DNA from: Clostridiales bacterium
GTDB taxonomy: Bacteria > Bacillota > Clostridia > Oscillospirales > Oscillospiraceae
Assembly (NCBI GenBank): GCA_012838345.1
Contig: DUPK01000048.1
Coordinates: 1 to 55,445, forward strand
Length of the DNA: 55,445 nucleotides
Reading direction: 5' to 3'
The notes under the pieces were generated by a model that was not told the origin of the DNA, ran no database searches, and worked only from the letters and a program-made list of their open reading frames with translations. Shown piece after piece: positions 16,751 through 24,895 of the stretch (within the stretch, counting starts at the first letter, position 1; each line of letters starts with the position of its first letter). The position numbers and the translations under genes are program-made.

Positions 16751-18001
16751 TTATTCCTTCGCCAGAGAACAGCTTATTTCGCTTAGGGATGTTCCCTGTT
16801 CCCGGGCGATTTTCGCCAAATCCTCGTACTCGGGCTTCTCCCTTTGAACGCCCCAGCCCGAGGCTCGCTTTACACGGACAGGCCCGTACTTCGTCTCAAC
16901 AGCGCGCATGCTGCGCTCCAGAATATAGCGGCGGCATCTGTATTCGCGAATACCCAGCGTAGTGGTGTGCAGGAAAATCTGACGCAGCATCTCCTCGCGC
17001 CTGTCCGCCTTGCACATGCAACTGAGCAGAATGCCCGGCCGGTTTTTCTTCATGCCGACGGGGGTGGTATATACGTCCAGCGCCCCCGCCTCAAGCAGCC
17101 GCTCCATGGCAAAGCCCATGGCTTCCGGGGTCATGTCGTCAAGATTGCAGCACAGCTCCAGAACGTCGTCTTGCTCATCCCCGGTCTCTCCCCAGAAAGC
17201 GCGAACGCAGTTGGCTGCAGGGAAATCCTTCCTGCCCATGCCGTAGCCGACTTTCTCCACCTTCATAAGCGGCATATTCCCGAACTCTGAGACAAAATGC
17301 CTAAGCAGCGCCGACCCCGTGGGAGTGCATAGCTCCCCTTTGATGCCTCCGCCATAGACAGGGATGCCCCGCAGCAGGTATTCCGTAGCGGGCGCGGGTA
17401 CGGGCAAAAGGCCATGTGAGCAGCGCACCATGCCGCTGCCGACATGTACGGGAGAGGCGACGATTTTTTCCGGGGCGAGCATCTCAATTGCAAGACATAC
17501 ACCCACAATATCCGCCAGCGCATCCAGGGAGCCGAGCTCGTGGAAGTGTACCTGCTCAACCGGCACGCAGTGTATTTGGCTCTCCGCCTCCGCTATAAGG
17601 CTATACACCGCAAGAACGTCGTCCTTTACCTTTTCCGACAGATCAAGATGCGAGATGAGCTCATTAATTTCAGCCATTCCCCTGCAGACGTGGCTTGGGT
17701 AGTGTATTTCATGGTAATTGCAATGTTCGTGGCTATCGTTATGTTCCTCGTTAAGATGGCCATGATGCTGACTATCGTGGTAGTCGTGGGACGCTTCTTC
17801 TTCGCCGTCAATTATCACCGCCATGTGCGTGCCGCTGACGCCGCATTTCACCGAAGGCTCCGGCACAAAAGACACCCCGGGGAGCCCCAGACCCTTTAGC
17901 TTTTCCAGAAAGGCGGATTTCTCGGGAATTAACTCGTAAAGGGCTGCCATAAGCATATCCCCCGCTGCCCCCATATTGCATTCAATATACAGCATCCTCA
18001 T
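16751..18001 (-). CDS. larC: LarC, nickel insertion for the nickel-pincer cofactor
   Basis: LarC inserts Ni2+ into the pyridinium-bis-thiocarboxylate intermediate, a CTP-dependent step, to complete the nickel-pincer nucleotide of lactate racemase and relatives. The 416-residue protein opens with [19 protein letters not shown] and has a His/Asp/Glu-rich metal stretch at about 70-105. [27 protein letters not shown] and the C-terminal [17 protein letters not shown] follow. It is one continuous frame, whereas L. plantarum needs a programmed frameshift to join its two halves. Its start overlaps the larB stop by 4 nt. A decayed copy of its 3' end lies at 16143-16240. Confidence 0.95.
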   Translation of the reverse strand: MRMLYIECNMGAAGDMLMAALYELIPEKSAFLEKLKGLGLPGVSFVPEPSVKCGVSGTHMAVIIDGEEEASHDYHDSQHHGHLNEEHNDSHEHCNYHEIHYPSHVCRGMAEINELISHLDLSEKVKDDVLAVYSLIAEAESQIHCVPVEQVHFHELGSLDALADIVGVCLAIEMLAPEKIVASPVHVGSGMVRCSHGLLPVPAPATEYLLRGIPVYGGGIKGELCTPTGSALLRHFVSEFGNMPLMKVEKVGYGMGRKDFPAANCVRAFWGETGDEQDDVLELCCNLDDMTPEAMGFAMERLLEAGALDVYTTPVGMKKNRPGILLSCMCKADRREEMLRQIFLHTTTLGIREYRCRRYILERSMRAVETKYGPVRVKRASGWGVQREKPEYEDLAKIAREQGTSLSEISCSLAKE

Positions 18002-18759
18002 TCTTTCAGCCCTTCCATTTGGTTGATGCGGCTGGCAAGATACCCTGCCCCAAATCCGTTATCGATATTTACCACGCTGGTGCCGGAAGCGCAGGAATTG
18101 AGCATCGCAAGCAGCGCTGAAAGCCCGCCGAAGCTCGCGCCGTAGCCCACGCTGGTTGGCACGGCAATTACGGGGCAGTCCACCAGGCCGCCAACCACGC
18201 TGGCGAGCGCCCCCTCCATTCCCGCCACGGCCACCACGCATCGGGCGCTCATCAGTATATCAAGATTAGCAAGCAGCCGGTGCAATCCGGCGACACCCAC
18301 GTCGTACAGGCGAGTTACGCGGTTTCCGAGCACCTCGGCGGTGAGGGCGGCTTCCTCAGCCACCGGTATGTCGCTGGTGCCGCCGGTGACGACCGCTATG
18401 TTCCCCCGGGCGGGCCGCTCCGCGGGAAAGGCAATGCCCACACGGGCAACCGCGTGGTAATCCAACAGTACGGCGGCACTCACTTCCCGGGCGGTAGGCT
18501 CGTCCATCCGGGTAATCAGAACATTTTCGAAGCCCCGCTCGCCCATTCTTGACGCGATGCCTATAATCTGCTCCGCTGTCTTTCCTGCCCCGTAGATGAC
18601 TTCCGACGCCCCCTGGCGAATGCCCCTGTGGAAGTCCACCTTGGCATAGCCGAGGTCCTCAAAGGGGGATTCCTTCAGCTTCAATAGGGCATCTTCCGGC
18701 GTGAGTTTACCTTCCGCTACGAAACGAAGTATACGTAAAATTTCCTGTTTGTTATCCAT
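17998..18759 (-). CDS. larB: LarB, pyridinium-3,5-biscarboxylate synthase
   Basis: LarB carboxylates nicotinate adenine dinucleotide and hydrolyses the phosphoanhydride, giving the cofactor precursor. The 253-residue protein has an N-terminal helical region and a PurE-like AIR-carboxylase domain. Visible motifs are [50 protein letters not shown], and [20 protein letters not shown]. It follows larE by 13 bp and overlaps larC by 4 nt, a tight larE-larB-larC operon. Confidence 0.95.
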   Translation of the reverse strand: MDNKQEILRILRFVAEGKLTPEDALLKLKESPFEDLGYAKVDFHRGIRQGASEVIYGAGKTAEQIIGIASRMGERGFENVLITRMDEPTAREVSAAVLLDYHAVARVGIAFPAERPARGNIAVVTGGTSDIPVAEEAALTAEVLGNRVTRLYDVGVAGLHRLLANLDILMSARCVVAVAGMEGALASVVGGLVDCPVIAVPTSVGYGASFGGLSALLAMLNSCASGTSVVNIDNGFGAGYLASRINQMEGLKE

Positions 18760-18772
18760 TGCCCTGTCCCTT

Positions 18773-19528
18773 TCATTCCGATTTTTTCCGGGGTATCATA
18801 TCCAGCACTACCTCTGTGAAGAAAGGCGAAAGCTCCTTTATAATCGCACTGCGCAGCTCCATTGCCCTGCCCAGCTGCTCCTCTGGCAGCTGGATTCGCG
18901 CGACTTCACCCAACTTCCGCACCCGCAAATCCCAAAAGCCAATGCGCGAGAGCGCTTCTTCCGCCCCGGCGACCCTTTGAAGAGCGTCCTTCGTTATCTT
19001 GGTGCCGGCCGGAATCCGTGTGGCAAGGCAGGCTTTGCTTGGCATATTCCAGGTGGGAAGTCCCACCTCCCTCGATAGCGCCCGAATCTTCGGCTTGGTC
19101 AGCCCGCACTCGCGCAGCGGCGAGCGCACGCCGAATTCCTGCAGGGCACGCATGCCGGGGCGGTCGTCAAAATCGTCCGAAGCGTTCGTACCGTCCAGCA
19201 ATACTGGATACCCGTCGGCAGCCGTCCTCTCCAGCAGGGCTGAAAACAGCGCCCTCTTGCAGTAGTAACACCTGTCACAGGGATTGGATATGACCTCCGG
19301 AAAAGCAAAAACATCAAGCTCCAGGACCTGGAGGCTCACGCCCAGACTTTCGCAAAGCTGCCGCGCGGCCTCAAGCTCGGAATCCGGATTAAAGGCCGTT
19401 TTAATATAGTACGGGCGAATATCGGCTCCGCTCTGCAGCCCCGCGTACAGCAGGTATGTAGAGTCCACCCCGCCAGAAAAAGCCAGGGCTGCCCGCGGGT
19501 TCTCAGCAAAAAATTCATTAAGTGTCAT
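18773..19528 (-). CDS. larE: LarE, ATP-dependent sulfur transferase for the nickel-pincer cofactor
   Basis: LarE adenylates the biscarboxylate intermediate and supplies sulfur. 251 residues. The PP-loop SGGVDS is at 18-23. Three cysteines in CDRCYYC (84, 87, 90) lie near a fourth, Cys167, in the KACLATRIP motif that corresponds to the sacrificial Cys of L. plantarum LarE. The extra trio suggests the Fe-S-cluster type of LarE described for some homologs, which would allow catalytic rather than sacrificial sulfur transfer; this is inference. GGAGAG precedes ATG 19528, which overlaps the stop of a possible 39-codon upstream ORF. A consensus promoter lies about 190 bp upstream. Confidence 0.94.
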   Translation of the reverse strand: MTLNEFFAENPRAALAFSGGVDSTYLLYAGLQSGADIRPYYIKTAFNPDSELEAARQLCESLGVSLQVLELDVFAFPEVISNPCDRCYYCKRALFSALLERTAADGYPVLLDGTNASDDFDDRPGMRALQEFGVRSPLRECGLTKPKIRALSREVGLPTWNMPSKACLATRIPAGTKITKDALQRVAGAEEALSRIGFWDLRVRKLGEVARIQLPEEQLGRAMELRSAIIKELSPFFTEVVLDMIPRKKSE

Positions 19529-19644
19529 AATATCTTCTCTCCATCATCGCAGCGGTTTTTTGCCGCAATAGGCCTTAAATACTTCTGTGTGTGCCCTGAA
19601 AAAACGTGTACTGCGCCGAGCGTATCCACGCTTTTCTTCTCCAT
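19525..19644 (-). CDS. Possible 39-codon upstream ORF coupled to larE
   Basis: ATG 19644 opens a frame starting MEKKSVDTLGAVHVFSGHTQ and ending in TGA that overlaps larE's start as ATGA. Codon choice looks coding-like (GAG, AAG, GTG, CTC, GGC). The ribosome site is weak (ACGCGG). It lies within the ~185-nt larE leader and may be a leader peptide, a small protein, or the end of a lost gene. No family recognised. Confidence 0.3.
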   Translation of the reverse strand: MEKKSVDTLGAVHVFSGHTQKYLRPIAAKNRCDDGEKIL

Positions 19645-19719
19645 CCGCGTATTGGCCGGTTCCGGACAGATTTTTCAAGGCGGCTCAAGCCGCCCGAAAG
19701 ACAGCAGGGTACTAAGGTC

Positions 19720-19748
19720 ATTTTATAGAAACTTAGAAAAGATGTCAA
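19720..19748 (-). promoter_or_regulatory. Promoter of the lar operon
   Basis: On the minus strand TTGACA (19743-19748) and TAAAAT (19720-19725) are 17 bp apart. Transcription should start near 19713, leaving a leader of about 185 nt with a GGCGGCTTGAGCCGCC hairpin close to its 5' end. The leader length suggests post-initiation control, though no known riboswitch class is recognisable. Confidence 0.7.
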
Positions 19749-19836
19749 TTAAACGCTCCGCGAACATATAATCTGTTGCGGCACGCGCGCTTACGCAGAC
19801 TAAAGACAGAGCTTGGAGAAATAGCTGAGATAATAA

Positions 19837-19865
19837 AAATAGGCTACAAAATGTGTAGCCTATTT
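19837..19865. terminator. Terminator of the polysaccharide deacetylase gene
   Basis: AAATAGGCTACA (19837-19848) and TGTAGCCTATTT (19854-19865) form a 12-bp stem with a 5-nt loop. The stem repeats the AATAGGCTACA core of the hairpin at 12418-12451. Confidence 0.8.
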
Positions 19866-19892
19866 ATAATTTATATCTTACTTTAGTGCGTA

Positions 19893-20702
19893 TCAACTCG
19901 GAATCTGTTTTCCCTCGTGGTTGATGGTGTAGTTGTCTTTGTAAATCAAATCGGACACCTTCACCGCGGTGTAGCCGTTCTTGATAATCCACTCGATGAT
20001 GCCGGGCAGGGCTTCGGGGGTGTGCTTCGCGGCATTGTGGAAGAGCACTATCGAGCCGGGCTTTATCCTGCTCGTAACCCTGTCTCTTATCTGCGCGGCG
20101 GAGAGGTCCTTCCAGTCTAGGGAGTCAACGTCCCACTGAATCGTATACATGCCCATGCTGTTTAGCGTCTTTATTACATGGTCGTCGTATTCTCCAAAGG
20201 GTGCTCTGAACAGCGTAGGGCGAACGCCCGTAACCGCTTCAATCTCGTTATTGCAGGCGTTGATGTCGTCAATTATCTGCTGCGCGGAGAGCCGTGAAAA
20301 ATGGGCGTGAGTGTTTGAATGGTTCATAACCTCGTGCCCCGCGTCGTGCAGCGCCTTGACAGACTCGGGGTACTTGCGCACCCAGTCGCCCACCACGAAG
20401 AAGGTCGCCTTGATGTTATATCTGCCCAGGATGTCGATGAGAAGCTCGGTATCCTCGTTGCCCCAAGCGGCGTCAAAGGTTAAGGAAACGAATTTTCCGT
20501 CCCGCTGGACGCAGTAGATTGGCAGTTCCCTCATCGTGGCGGAGGCCCCAACTATCGGTGAGCCGCCCACGATGTATATTATAAGCGCCGCGAGCAGCAG
20601 CCCCGATACGATTGCGAGCTTTTTCCGGCTCAAAAGCAGGGTTTTACCCTTAAATTTGAAAGCTTTTCCAAGCAAAATACCACATCCTTTTTTGATTCTC
20701 AC
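19893..20702 (-). CDS. Polysaccharide deacetylase, PdaB-like (sporulation type)
   Basis: NodB-family metal-dependent deacetylase acting outside the membrane on peptidoglycan-type glycans. An N-terminal TM anchor lies at about 27-46, and the NodB domain follows: VSLTFDAAWGNEDT (catalytic/metal Asp), ATFFVVGDW, VMNHSNTHAHFS (metal His pair), and RAPFGEYD, ending with LFHNAAKHT. Length (269) and the AWGNEDT variant fit the PdaB group needed late in spore formation. GTG 20702 has little ribosome site; TTG 20675, preceded by AAAGGATG, is an equally good or better start. It is divergent from recG. Confidence 0.88.
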   Translation of the reverse strand: MRIKKGCGILLGKAFKFKGKTLLLSRKKLAIVSGLLLAALIIYIVGGSPIVGASATMRELPIYCVQRDGKFVSLTFDAAWGNEDTELLIDILGRYNIKATFFVVGDWVRKYPESVKALHDAGHEVMNHSNTHAHFSRLSAQQIIDDINACNNEIEAVTGVRPTLFRAPFGEYDDHVIKTLNSMGMYTIQWDVDSLDWKDLSAAQIRDRVTSRIKPGSIVLFHNAAKHTPEALPGIIEWIIKNGYTAVKVSDLIYKDNYTINHEGKQIPS

Positions 20703-20737
20703 CTTACTTTATGTCCGAAGGCCTCAACATATTCAGC

Positions 20738-20766
20738 TTGTAAACACATAAAGGGGATGGTAAAAT
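20738..20766 (+). promoter_or_regulatory. Promoter upstream of recG
   Basis: TTGTAA (20738-20743) and TAAAAT (20761-20766) are 17 bp apart in the divergent gap and direct transcription towards recG with a leader of about 130 nt. Nothing else is recognisable in 20703-20899. Confidence 0.5.
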
Positions 20767-20899
20767 TATACTAGCGCTTTTACAGCAACAAGTTATTCGT
20801 GAACCAAGGCCTCCTGCGGCAGGATTTGTTAAGCCGGGGCAGAAACTGGGTATTATTACAAGTAGAAGGCTTCAGACATAAGTGTTTCGAGGTGATTTC

Positions 20900-22945
20900 A
20901 TGGCGGATTTGAAAACGGATATAAGGTATATTAAGGGCATTGGCGAGCAGAGGGCAAAGTCCCTTAAAAAGCTCGGGATAAGCACGCTCTTTGACCTCAT
21001 ATCCTACTTCCCGAGGGCTTACGAGGACAGGAGCGTGTTTAGGACGATAGGCAGCCTCCTGCCCGAGGATACGGCCTGCGTGAGGGCGCTTGTCATCTCC
21101 ACACCGCGCCTTAGCCATATCCGCAAGGGCCTTGACCTTGTGAAGCTGCGCGTAGCCGACGAGAGCGGCTCGATGGACATAACTTTCTTCAACCAGTCCT
21201 ATGTGAAGGATTCGCTGAAATACGGGGTCTATTATGTCTTCTACGGTAAGGTCGGGGGAACCCTGCACCGCCCGGAGATGGTAAACCCCGTCTTTGAGCC
21301 GGAGGACAGGGCCGGAAGCATCACGGGCCGCATAGTCCCGATATACAGGCTCACGGCGAACATCAGCCAGAACATACTTTCAAGGGCCGTGCGCCAGGGC
21401 CTTGATGAAGTCGGCGACAACATACCCGAGGTGCTGCCCGAGAAGCTGCGGGAGAGTTTTAATCTTGCAAACGCCGATTTTGCCTACAGGAACATACACT
21501 TCCCCGCCGATATGGAATCCCTTGAACTTGCAAGAAGGCGCCTTGTGTTCGAGGAGCTCTTTGTGCTCACCTGCGCCCTGGGTCTGCTCCGCGAGCGCAA
21601 GGCTGAGAAAAAGGGCATCGTGCCAAATACCGCCGACATTGAGGGGTTTTACTCGGCTCTTCCCTTCTCCCCTACGGGCGCCCAGCGCAGGGTCATCGGG
21701 GAGCTTATATCGGACATGCTCTCGGGAAGGCCGATGAACAGGCTAATTCAGGGCGACGTCGGCTCGGGAAAAACCCTCTGCGCAGCCGCTGCCGCCTGGT
21801 ATGTGTTTAAGTCAGGGTTTCAAACCGCCTTCATGGCGCCGACCGAGATTCTTGCCCAGCAGCATTACAATACGCTAGCGGAGCTTTTATCCCCCCTCGG
21901 CGTCAGAATAGGGCTTTTAACGGGAAGCCTTACCGCAAAACGCAAGCGCGAGGTCAAAACTGCTCTCGCGCTCGGCGAGATTGACCTAATCGTCGGCACT
22001 CACGCGCTTTTGTCCGAGGGCGTGGACTTTTTCTCGCTGGCGCTCGCTATAACGGACGAGCAGCACCGCTTCGGCGTAAACCAGCGCAGCCTCCTGACTG
22101 AAAAGGGCGAAAACCCCCATGTGCTCGTCATGTCGGCGACACCCATCCCGCGCACGCTCGCACTCATCATATACGGCGACCTCGAAATCTCGATAGTCGA
22201 CGAGCTGCCCCCGGGTAGGCAGCCCGTGGAGACCTACGGTGTGGACGAGAGGATGCGGCCACGGATAATGAAATTCGTGCGCCGGCTGGTTTCCGAGGGG
22301 CGCCAGATCTATATCGTCTGCCCGATGGTTGAGGAAAACGAGGCCTTGAACGTAAAGGCCGCCGAAAAGTACTACGAGCAGCTTAAAACCAGGGTCTTCC
22401 CCGATTTGCGCCTTGCCCTCGTGCACGGCAGGATGAAGGCCTCCGAGAAGGACGCGGTGATGGCGGCCTTCGTCCGCGGCGAGGTAGACATCCTCGTTGC
22501 GACAACGGTCATAGAGGTCGGCGTCGACGTCCCGAACGCGGCGCTCATGGTGATAGAAAACGCCGAGCGCTTCGGGCTCAGCCAGCTTCACCAGCTAAGG
22601 GGCAGGGTCGGGCGAGGAAAGCACAAGTCCTACTGCGTCATGTTCTGTGAGGGCGGAAGCGAGAACCCGCGTATAAACATAATGGTCAAGACAAACGACG
22701 GCTTCAAAATTTCCGAGGAGGATTTGAAGCTCCGCGGCCCCGGCGACTTTTTCGGCTCGCGCCAGCATGGCTTGCCGGAGATGAAGATTGCAGACCTCTC
22801 CGCCGATATGAGACTGCTCTCCGAGGCCCAGAGCGCGGCGGCGGAGCTATTAAAATCGGACCCGAGGCTGCAAAACCCGAAAAACAGGGCGCTATTGAAA
22901 AGGATAAAGGAGCTTTTTGAGATAAACGCCGATATTTTCAACTAA
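20900..22945 (+). CDS. recG: ATP-dependent DNA helicase RecG
   Basis: RecG remodels stalled replication forks and branched recombination intermediates. 681 residues, the normal length. An N-terminal wedge domain (IRYIKGIGEQRAKSLKKLGI, then an OB fold) precedes the helicase core: Walker A GDVGSGKT, Walker B DEQHRFG, VMSATPIPRT, and motif VI QLRGRVGRG. The C-terminal LRGPGDFFGSRQHG is characteristic. ATG 20900 is preferred over GTG 20882 because GAGGTG lies 6-7 nt before it. A terminator follows at 22956. Confidence 0.97.
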   Translation: MADLKTDIRYIKGIGEQRAKSLKKLGISTLFDLISYFPRAYEDRSVFRTIGSLLPEDTACVRALVISTPRLSHIRKGLDLVKLRVADESGSMDITFFNQSYVKDSLKYGVYYVFYGKVGGTLHRPEMVNPVFEPEDRAGSITGRIVPIYRLTANISQNILSRAVRQGLDEVGDNIPEVLPEKLRESFNLANADFAYRNIHFPADMESLELARRRLVFEELFVLTCALGLLRERKAEKKGIVPNTADIEGFYSALPFSPTGAQRRVIGELISDMLSGRPMNRLIQGDVGSGKTLCAAAAAWYVFKSGFQTAFMAPTEILAQQHYNTLAELLSPLGVRIGLLTGSLTAKRKREVKTALALGEIDLIVGTHALLSEGVDFFSLALAITDEQHRFGVNQRSLLTEKGENPHVLVMSATPIPRTLALIIYGDLEISIVDELPPGRQPVETYGVDERMRPRIMKFVRRLVSEGRQIYIVCPMVEENEALNVKAAEKYYEQLKTRVFPDLRLALVHGRMKASEKDAVMAAFVRGEVDILVATTVIEVGVDVPNAALMVIENAERFGLSQLHQLRGRVGRGKHKSYCVMFCEGGSENPRINIMVKTNDGFKISEEDLKLRGPGDFFGSRQHGLPEMKIADLSADMRLLSEAQSAAAELLKSDPRLQNPKNRALLKRIKELFEINADIFN

Positions 22946-22955
22946 AGCGCATGCT

Positions 22956-22990
22956 AAAGCCTCTTTCGTGTCAGTTCCGAAAGAGGCTTT
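22956..22990 (+). terminator. Terminator of recG
   Basis: AAAGCCTCTTTCG (22956-22968) pairs perfectly with CGAAAGAGGCTTT (22978-22990) across a 9-nt loop. Confidence 0.85.
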
Positions 22991-23000
22991 CTAAAGCTTG

Positions 23001-23029
23001 AAGGGCTGCGGCATTGTTCCGCAGCCCTT
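23001..23029 (-). terminator. Hairpin after the 33-codon minus-strand ORF
   Basis: AAGGGCTGCGG (23001-23011) and CCGCAGCCCTT (23019-23029) form an 11-bp stem with a 7-nt loop. It sits 10 nt beyond the stop of the small minus-strand ORF and next to the recG terminator, but lacks a clear U tract. Confidence 0.5.
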
Positions 23030-23038
23030 AATGCTATA

Positions 23039-23140
23039 TCAGAAAAACGGTAAGAAGGGAAATCTCGGCCAGCAGCGCCGGCGGCATAAGCCGGACCAGC
23101 AGCCCCATCTCCACCGGCAGCCGCGTCGTCTCCAATACAT
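23039..23140 (-). CDS. Tiny Arg/Trp/Cys-rich protein, 33 residues
   Basis: ATG 23140 is preceded by AAAGGAGAG at ideal spacing and begins MYWRRRGCRWRWGCW. It continues with more Arg, Cys and Trp and ends RFPFLPFF before TGA at 23039. The composition is extreme: 9 Arg, 5 Trp, 4 Cys. A promoter-like TTGCAA-N16-TATAAT lies at 23185-23212 and a hairpin follows the stop. All signals of a separate small gene are present. Family unknown to me; such a peptide might be membrane- or spore-associated. Being between recG and spoVB says little about its job. Confidence 0.5.
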   Translation of the reverse strand: MYWRRRGCRWRWGCWSGLCRRRCWPRFPFLPFF

Positions 23141-23184
23141 TCTAATCTCTCCTTTATAAAATAGCATATACGCTATCTCTATTC

Positions 23185-23212
23185 ATTATATGCGCGCAGC
23201 CTTGAATTGCAA
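23185..23212 (-). promoter_or_regulatory. Promoter of the 33-codon ORF
   Basis: On the minus strand TTGCAA (23207-23212) and TATAAT (23185-23190) are 16 bp apart. The context CATATAATG also resembles a sporulation sigma-E/K -10. A near-palindrome ATAGCATATACGCTAT (23161-23176) lies just downstream, where an operator could sit. Confidence 0.45.
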
Positions 23213-23315
23213 CATAGGCCTCCTGCAGGCAAGCCACTTTGCTGCCAAAGCCTGTCATATATGTCCGACCTCCCTATTATAATGTCTTATCGAAGTAACT
23301 TGGGAGGCTCGTTTT

Positions 23316-24845
23316 ATGCGCGCAAAAAGATTCATATACAACACTCTCCTGCTTACGATAGCCTCGCTTGCGATTCGCGGCATAGGCCTTACTTTTCAGG
23401 TATACCTGTCAAACAAGATAGGGGCGGCGGGCATCGGGCTCTTCCAGCTTATAATGTCCGTGCAGGTGCTGGCGGTGACCTTTGCGGTGTCGGGAATACG
23501 CTATGCGGTCTGCCGCCTGGTTTCCGAGGAGATAGGGCTTGATAACCCCGCCGGCATCCGGGCCGCGGTCAGGCGCTGCATGGTTTACGCCCTGAGCTTC
23601 GGCTCGGCAGCCTGCCTTATCCTTTTCTTCGGAGCCTATCGCATAGGCGCAATCTGGGTGGGCGACAAGCGCACGGTGCTCTCTCTCAGGATACTCGCCA
23701 TTACCCTTCCCCTTATCGCCGTCTCTTCCGTTATGGGCGGCTATTTTACGGCGGTGCAGCGCATTGTCAAATTCTCCTCCTCACAGATATTTGAAAACCT
23801 GGTCAGGATTTTTGTGGTGATGATACTTCTCAACTTCGTCCCCGCGGGAAATCTTGAGTACGCCTGCGCCGCCGTCTCGGTGGGCAATGTGCTGGGCGAG
23901 ATTTTATCCGTGGCGCTCATCATGCTCCTTTATTTCTTCGACGTGCGGCAGTACGGCAAAGAGCGGAAAAAGCACCCCGGCATGACAAGACGGATGCTGC
24001 ATATCGCCCTGCCCATGGCTTTCAGCGCCTATGCCCGCACCGCGCTCGGCACCCTGCAGCACCTGCTTGTCCCGAAGGGACTCCAGAAATCGGGCGCAAG
24101 CCCGGAGGCCGCCCTCTCCGCCTACGGTACCATATCGGGCATGGTGCTCCCCGTCGTGCTGTTTCCGATAGCGATTTTTACATCCGTATCCGAGATGATT
24201 GTGCCAGACCTCACCGAGGCACAGATGCGGGGCGACAGCGCACTGTGCAGCCGCATAGTCAACCGCACCCTCAGCATTTGCCTGTTCTTTTCAATAGGCG
24301 TCTTCGGCGTATTCTTTGCCTTTGCAAGGGAGCTGGGCCTTGCCGTTTACAGCTCGGCCACGCCGGGGTATTTTATCAGGATTTTTTCGCCCCTTGTAAT
24401 CGTCATGTATATGGACACGGTGACCGACGGCATGCTTAAAGGGCTGGGGCAGCAGATGCACTCGATGGTCTACAACATAATCGACGCTCTGTCAAGCGTC
24501 ATAATGGTCTACTTCCTCCTGCCGAGGTACGCGGTCACGGCCTATGTCTTTACCATCTTCTTTACCGAAACCTTAAACTTCGCTTTGAGCATAAGAAGGC
24601 TCACAAAGGTGGTCGGGGTGTCGGTGCCGCTTCGCGACATCTCCCTGCCCTTTATCTGTATTGCCGGCGCCGTCAATTTCGCCCTGCTCCTGCTGCGCCT
24701 TTTGGGGCTTCCGATTTCGCCCTCGCCGCTTGTAATAGCGGTTCACATGCTGGTGACGCTCCTGTTTTACTACATACTCCTGAGGCTCGTAAGCTGCCTT
24801 ACAAGCTCCGATGTCAGGAGGTTTGCCACCTTGTTTAAACAGTAA
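23316..24845 (+). CDS. SpoVB-type lipid/polysaccharide flippase (MOP family)
   Basis: A 509-residue polytopic protein with about 14 predicted TM helices of the MurJ/Wzx-like MOP exporter group. The N-terminal half (IRGIGLTFQVYLSNKIGAAGIGLFQLIMSV) and GYFTAVQRIVKFSSSQIFENLVRIF are typical of SpoVB and related spore cortex proteins. They are thought to move peptidoglycan precursors or lipids across the membrane during spore formation. GGGAGG lies about 9 nt before the ATG. A TATAAT at 23278-23283 lies upstream with an unclear -35, possibly sporulation-specific. YtgP/MurJ-like relatives cannot be excluded. Confidence 0.85.
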   Translation: MRAKRFIYNTLLLTIASLAIRGIGLTFQVYLSNKIGAAGIGLFQLIMSVQVLAVTFAVSGIRYAVCRLVSEEIGLDNPAGIRAAVRRCMVYALSFGSAACLILFFGAYRIGAIWVGDKRTVLSLRILAITLPLIAVSSVMGGYFTAVQRIVKFSSSQIFENLVRIFVVMILLNFVPAGNLEYACAAVSVGNVLGEILSVALIMLLYFFDVRQYGKERKKHPGMTRRMLHIALPMAFSAYARTALGTLQHLLVPKGLQKSGASPEAALSAYGTISGMVLPVVLFPIAIFTSVSEMIVPDLTEAQMRGDSALCSRIVNRTLSICLFFSIGVFGVFFAFARELGLAVYSSATPGYFIRIFSPLVIVMYMDTVTDGMLKGLGQQMHSMVYNIIDALSSVIMVYFLLPRYAVTAYVFTIFFTETLNFALSIRRLTKVVGVSVPLRDISLPFICIAGAVNFALLLLRLLGLPISPSPLVIAVHMLVTLLFYYILLRLVSCLTSSDVRRFATLFKQ

Positions 24846-24859
24846 AATGGTGGTATAAT
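24831..24859 (+). promoter_or_regulatory. Promoter of polA
   Basis: TTGTTT (24831-24836) and TATAAT (24854-24859) are 17 bp apart. The -35 lies within the final codons of the upstream flippase gene. Confidence 0.65.
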
Positions 24860-24895
24860 ATTTTACTAATTTTATTTTACACGGAGGGTCCTCTC

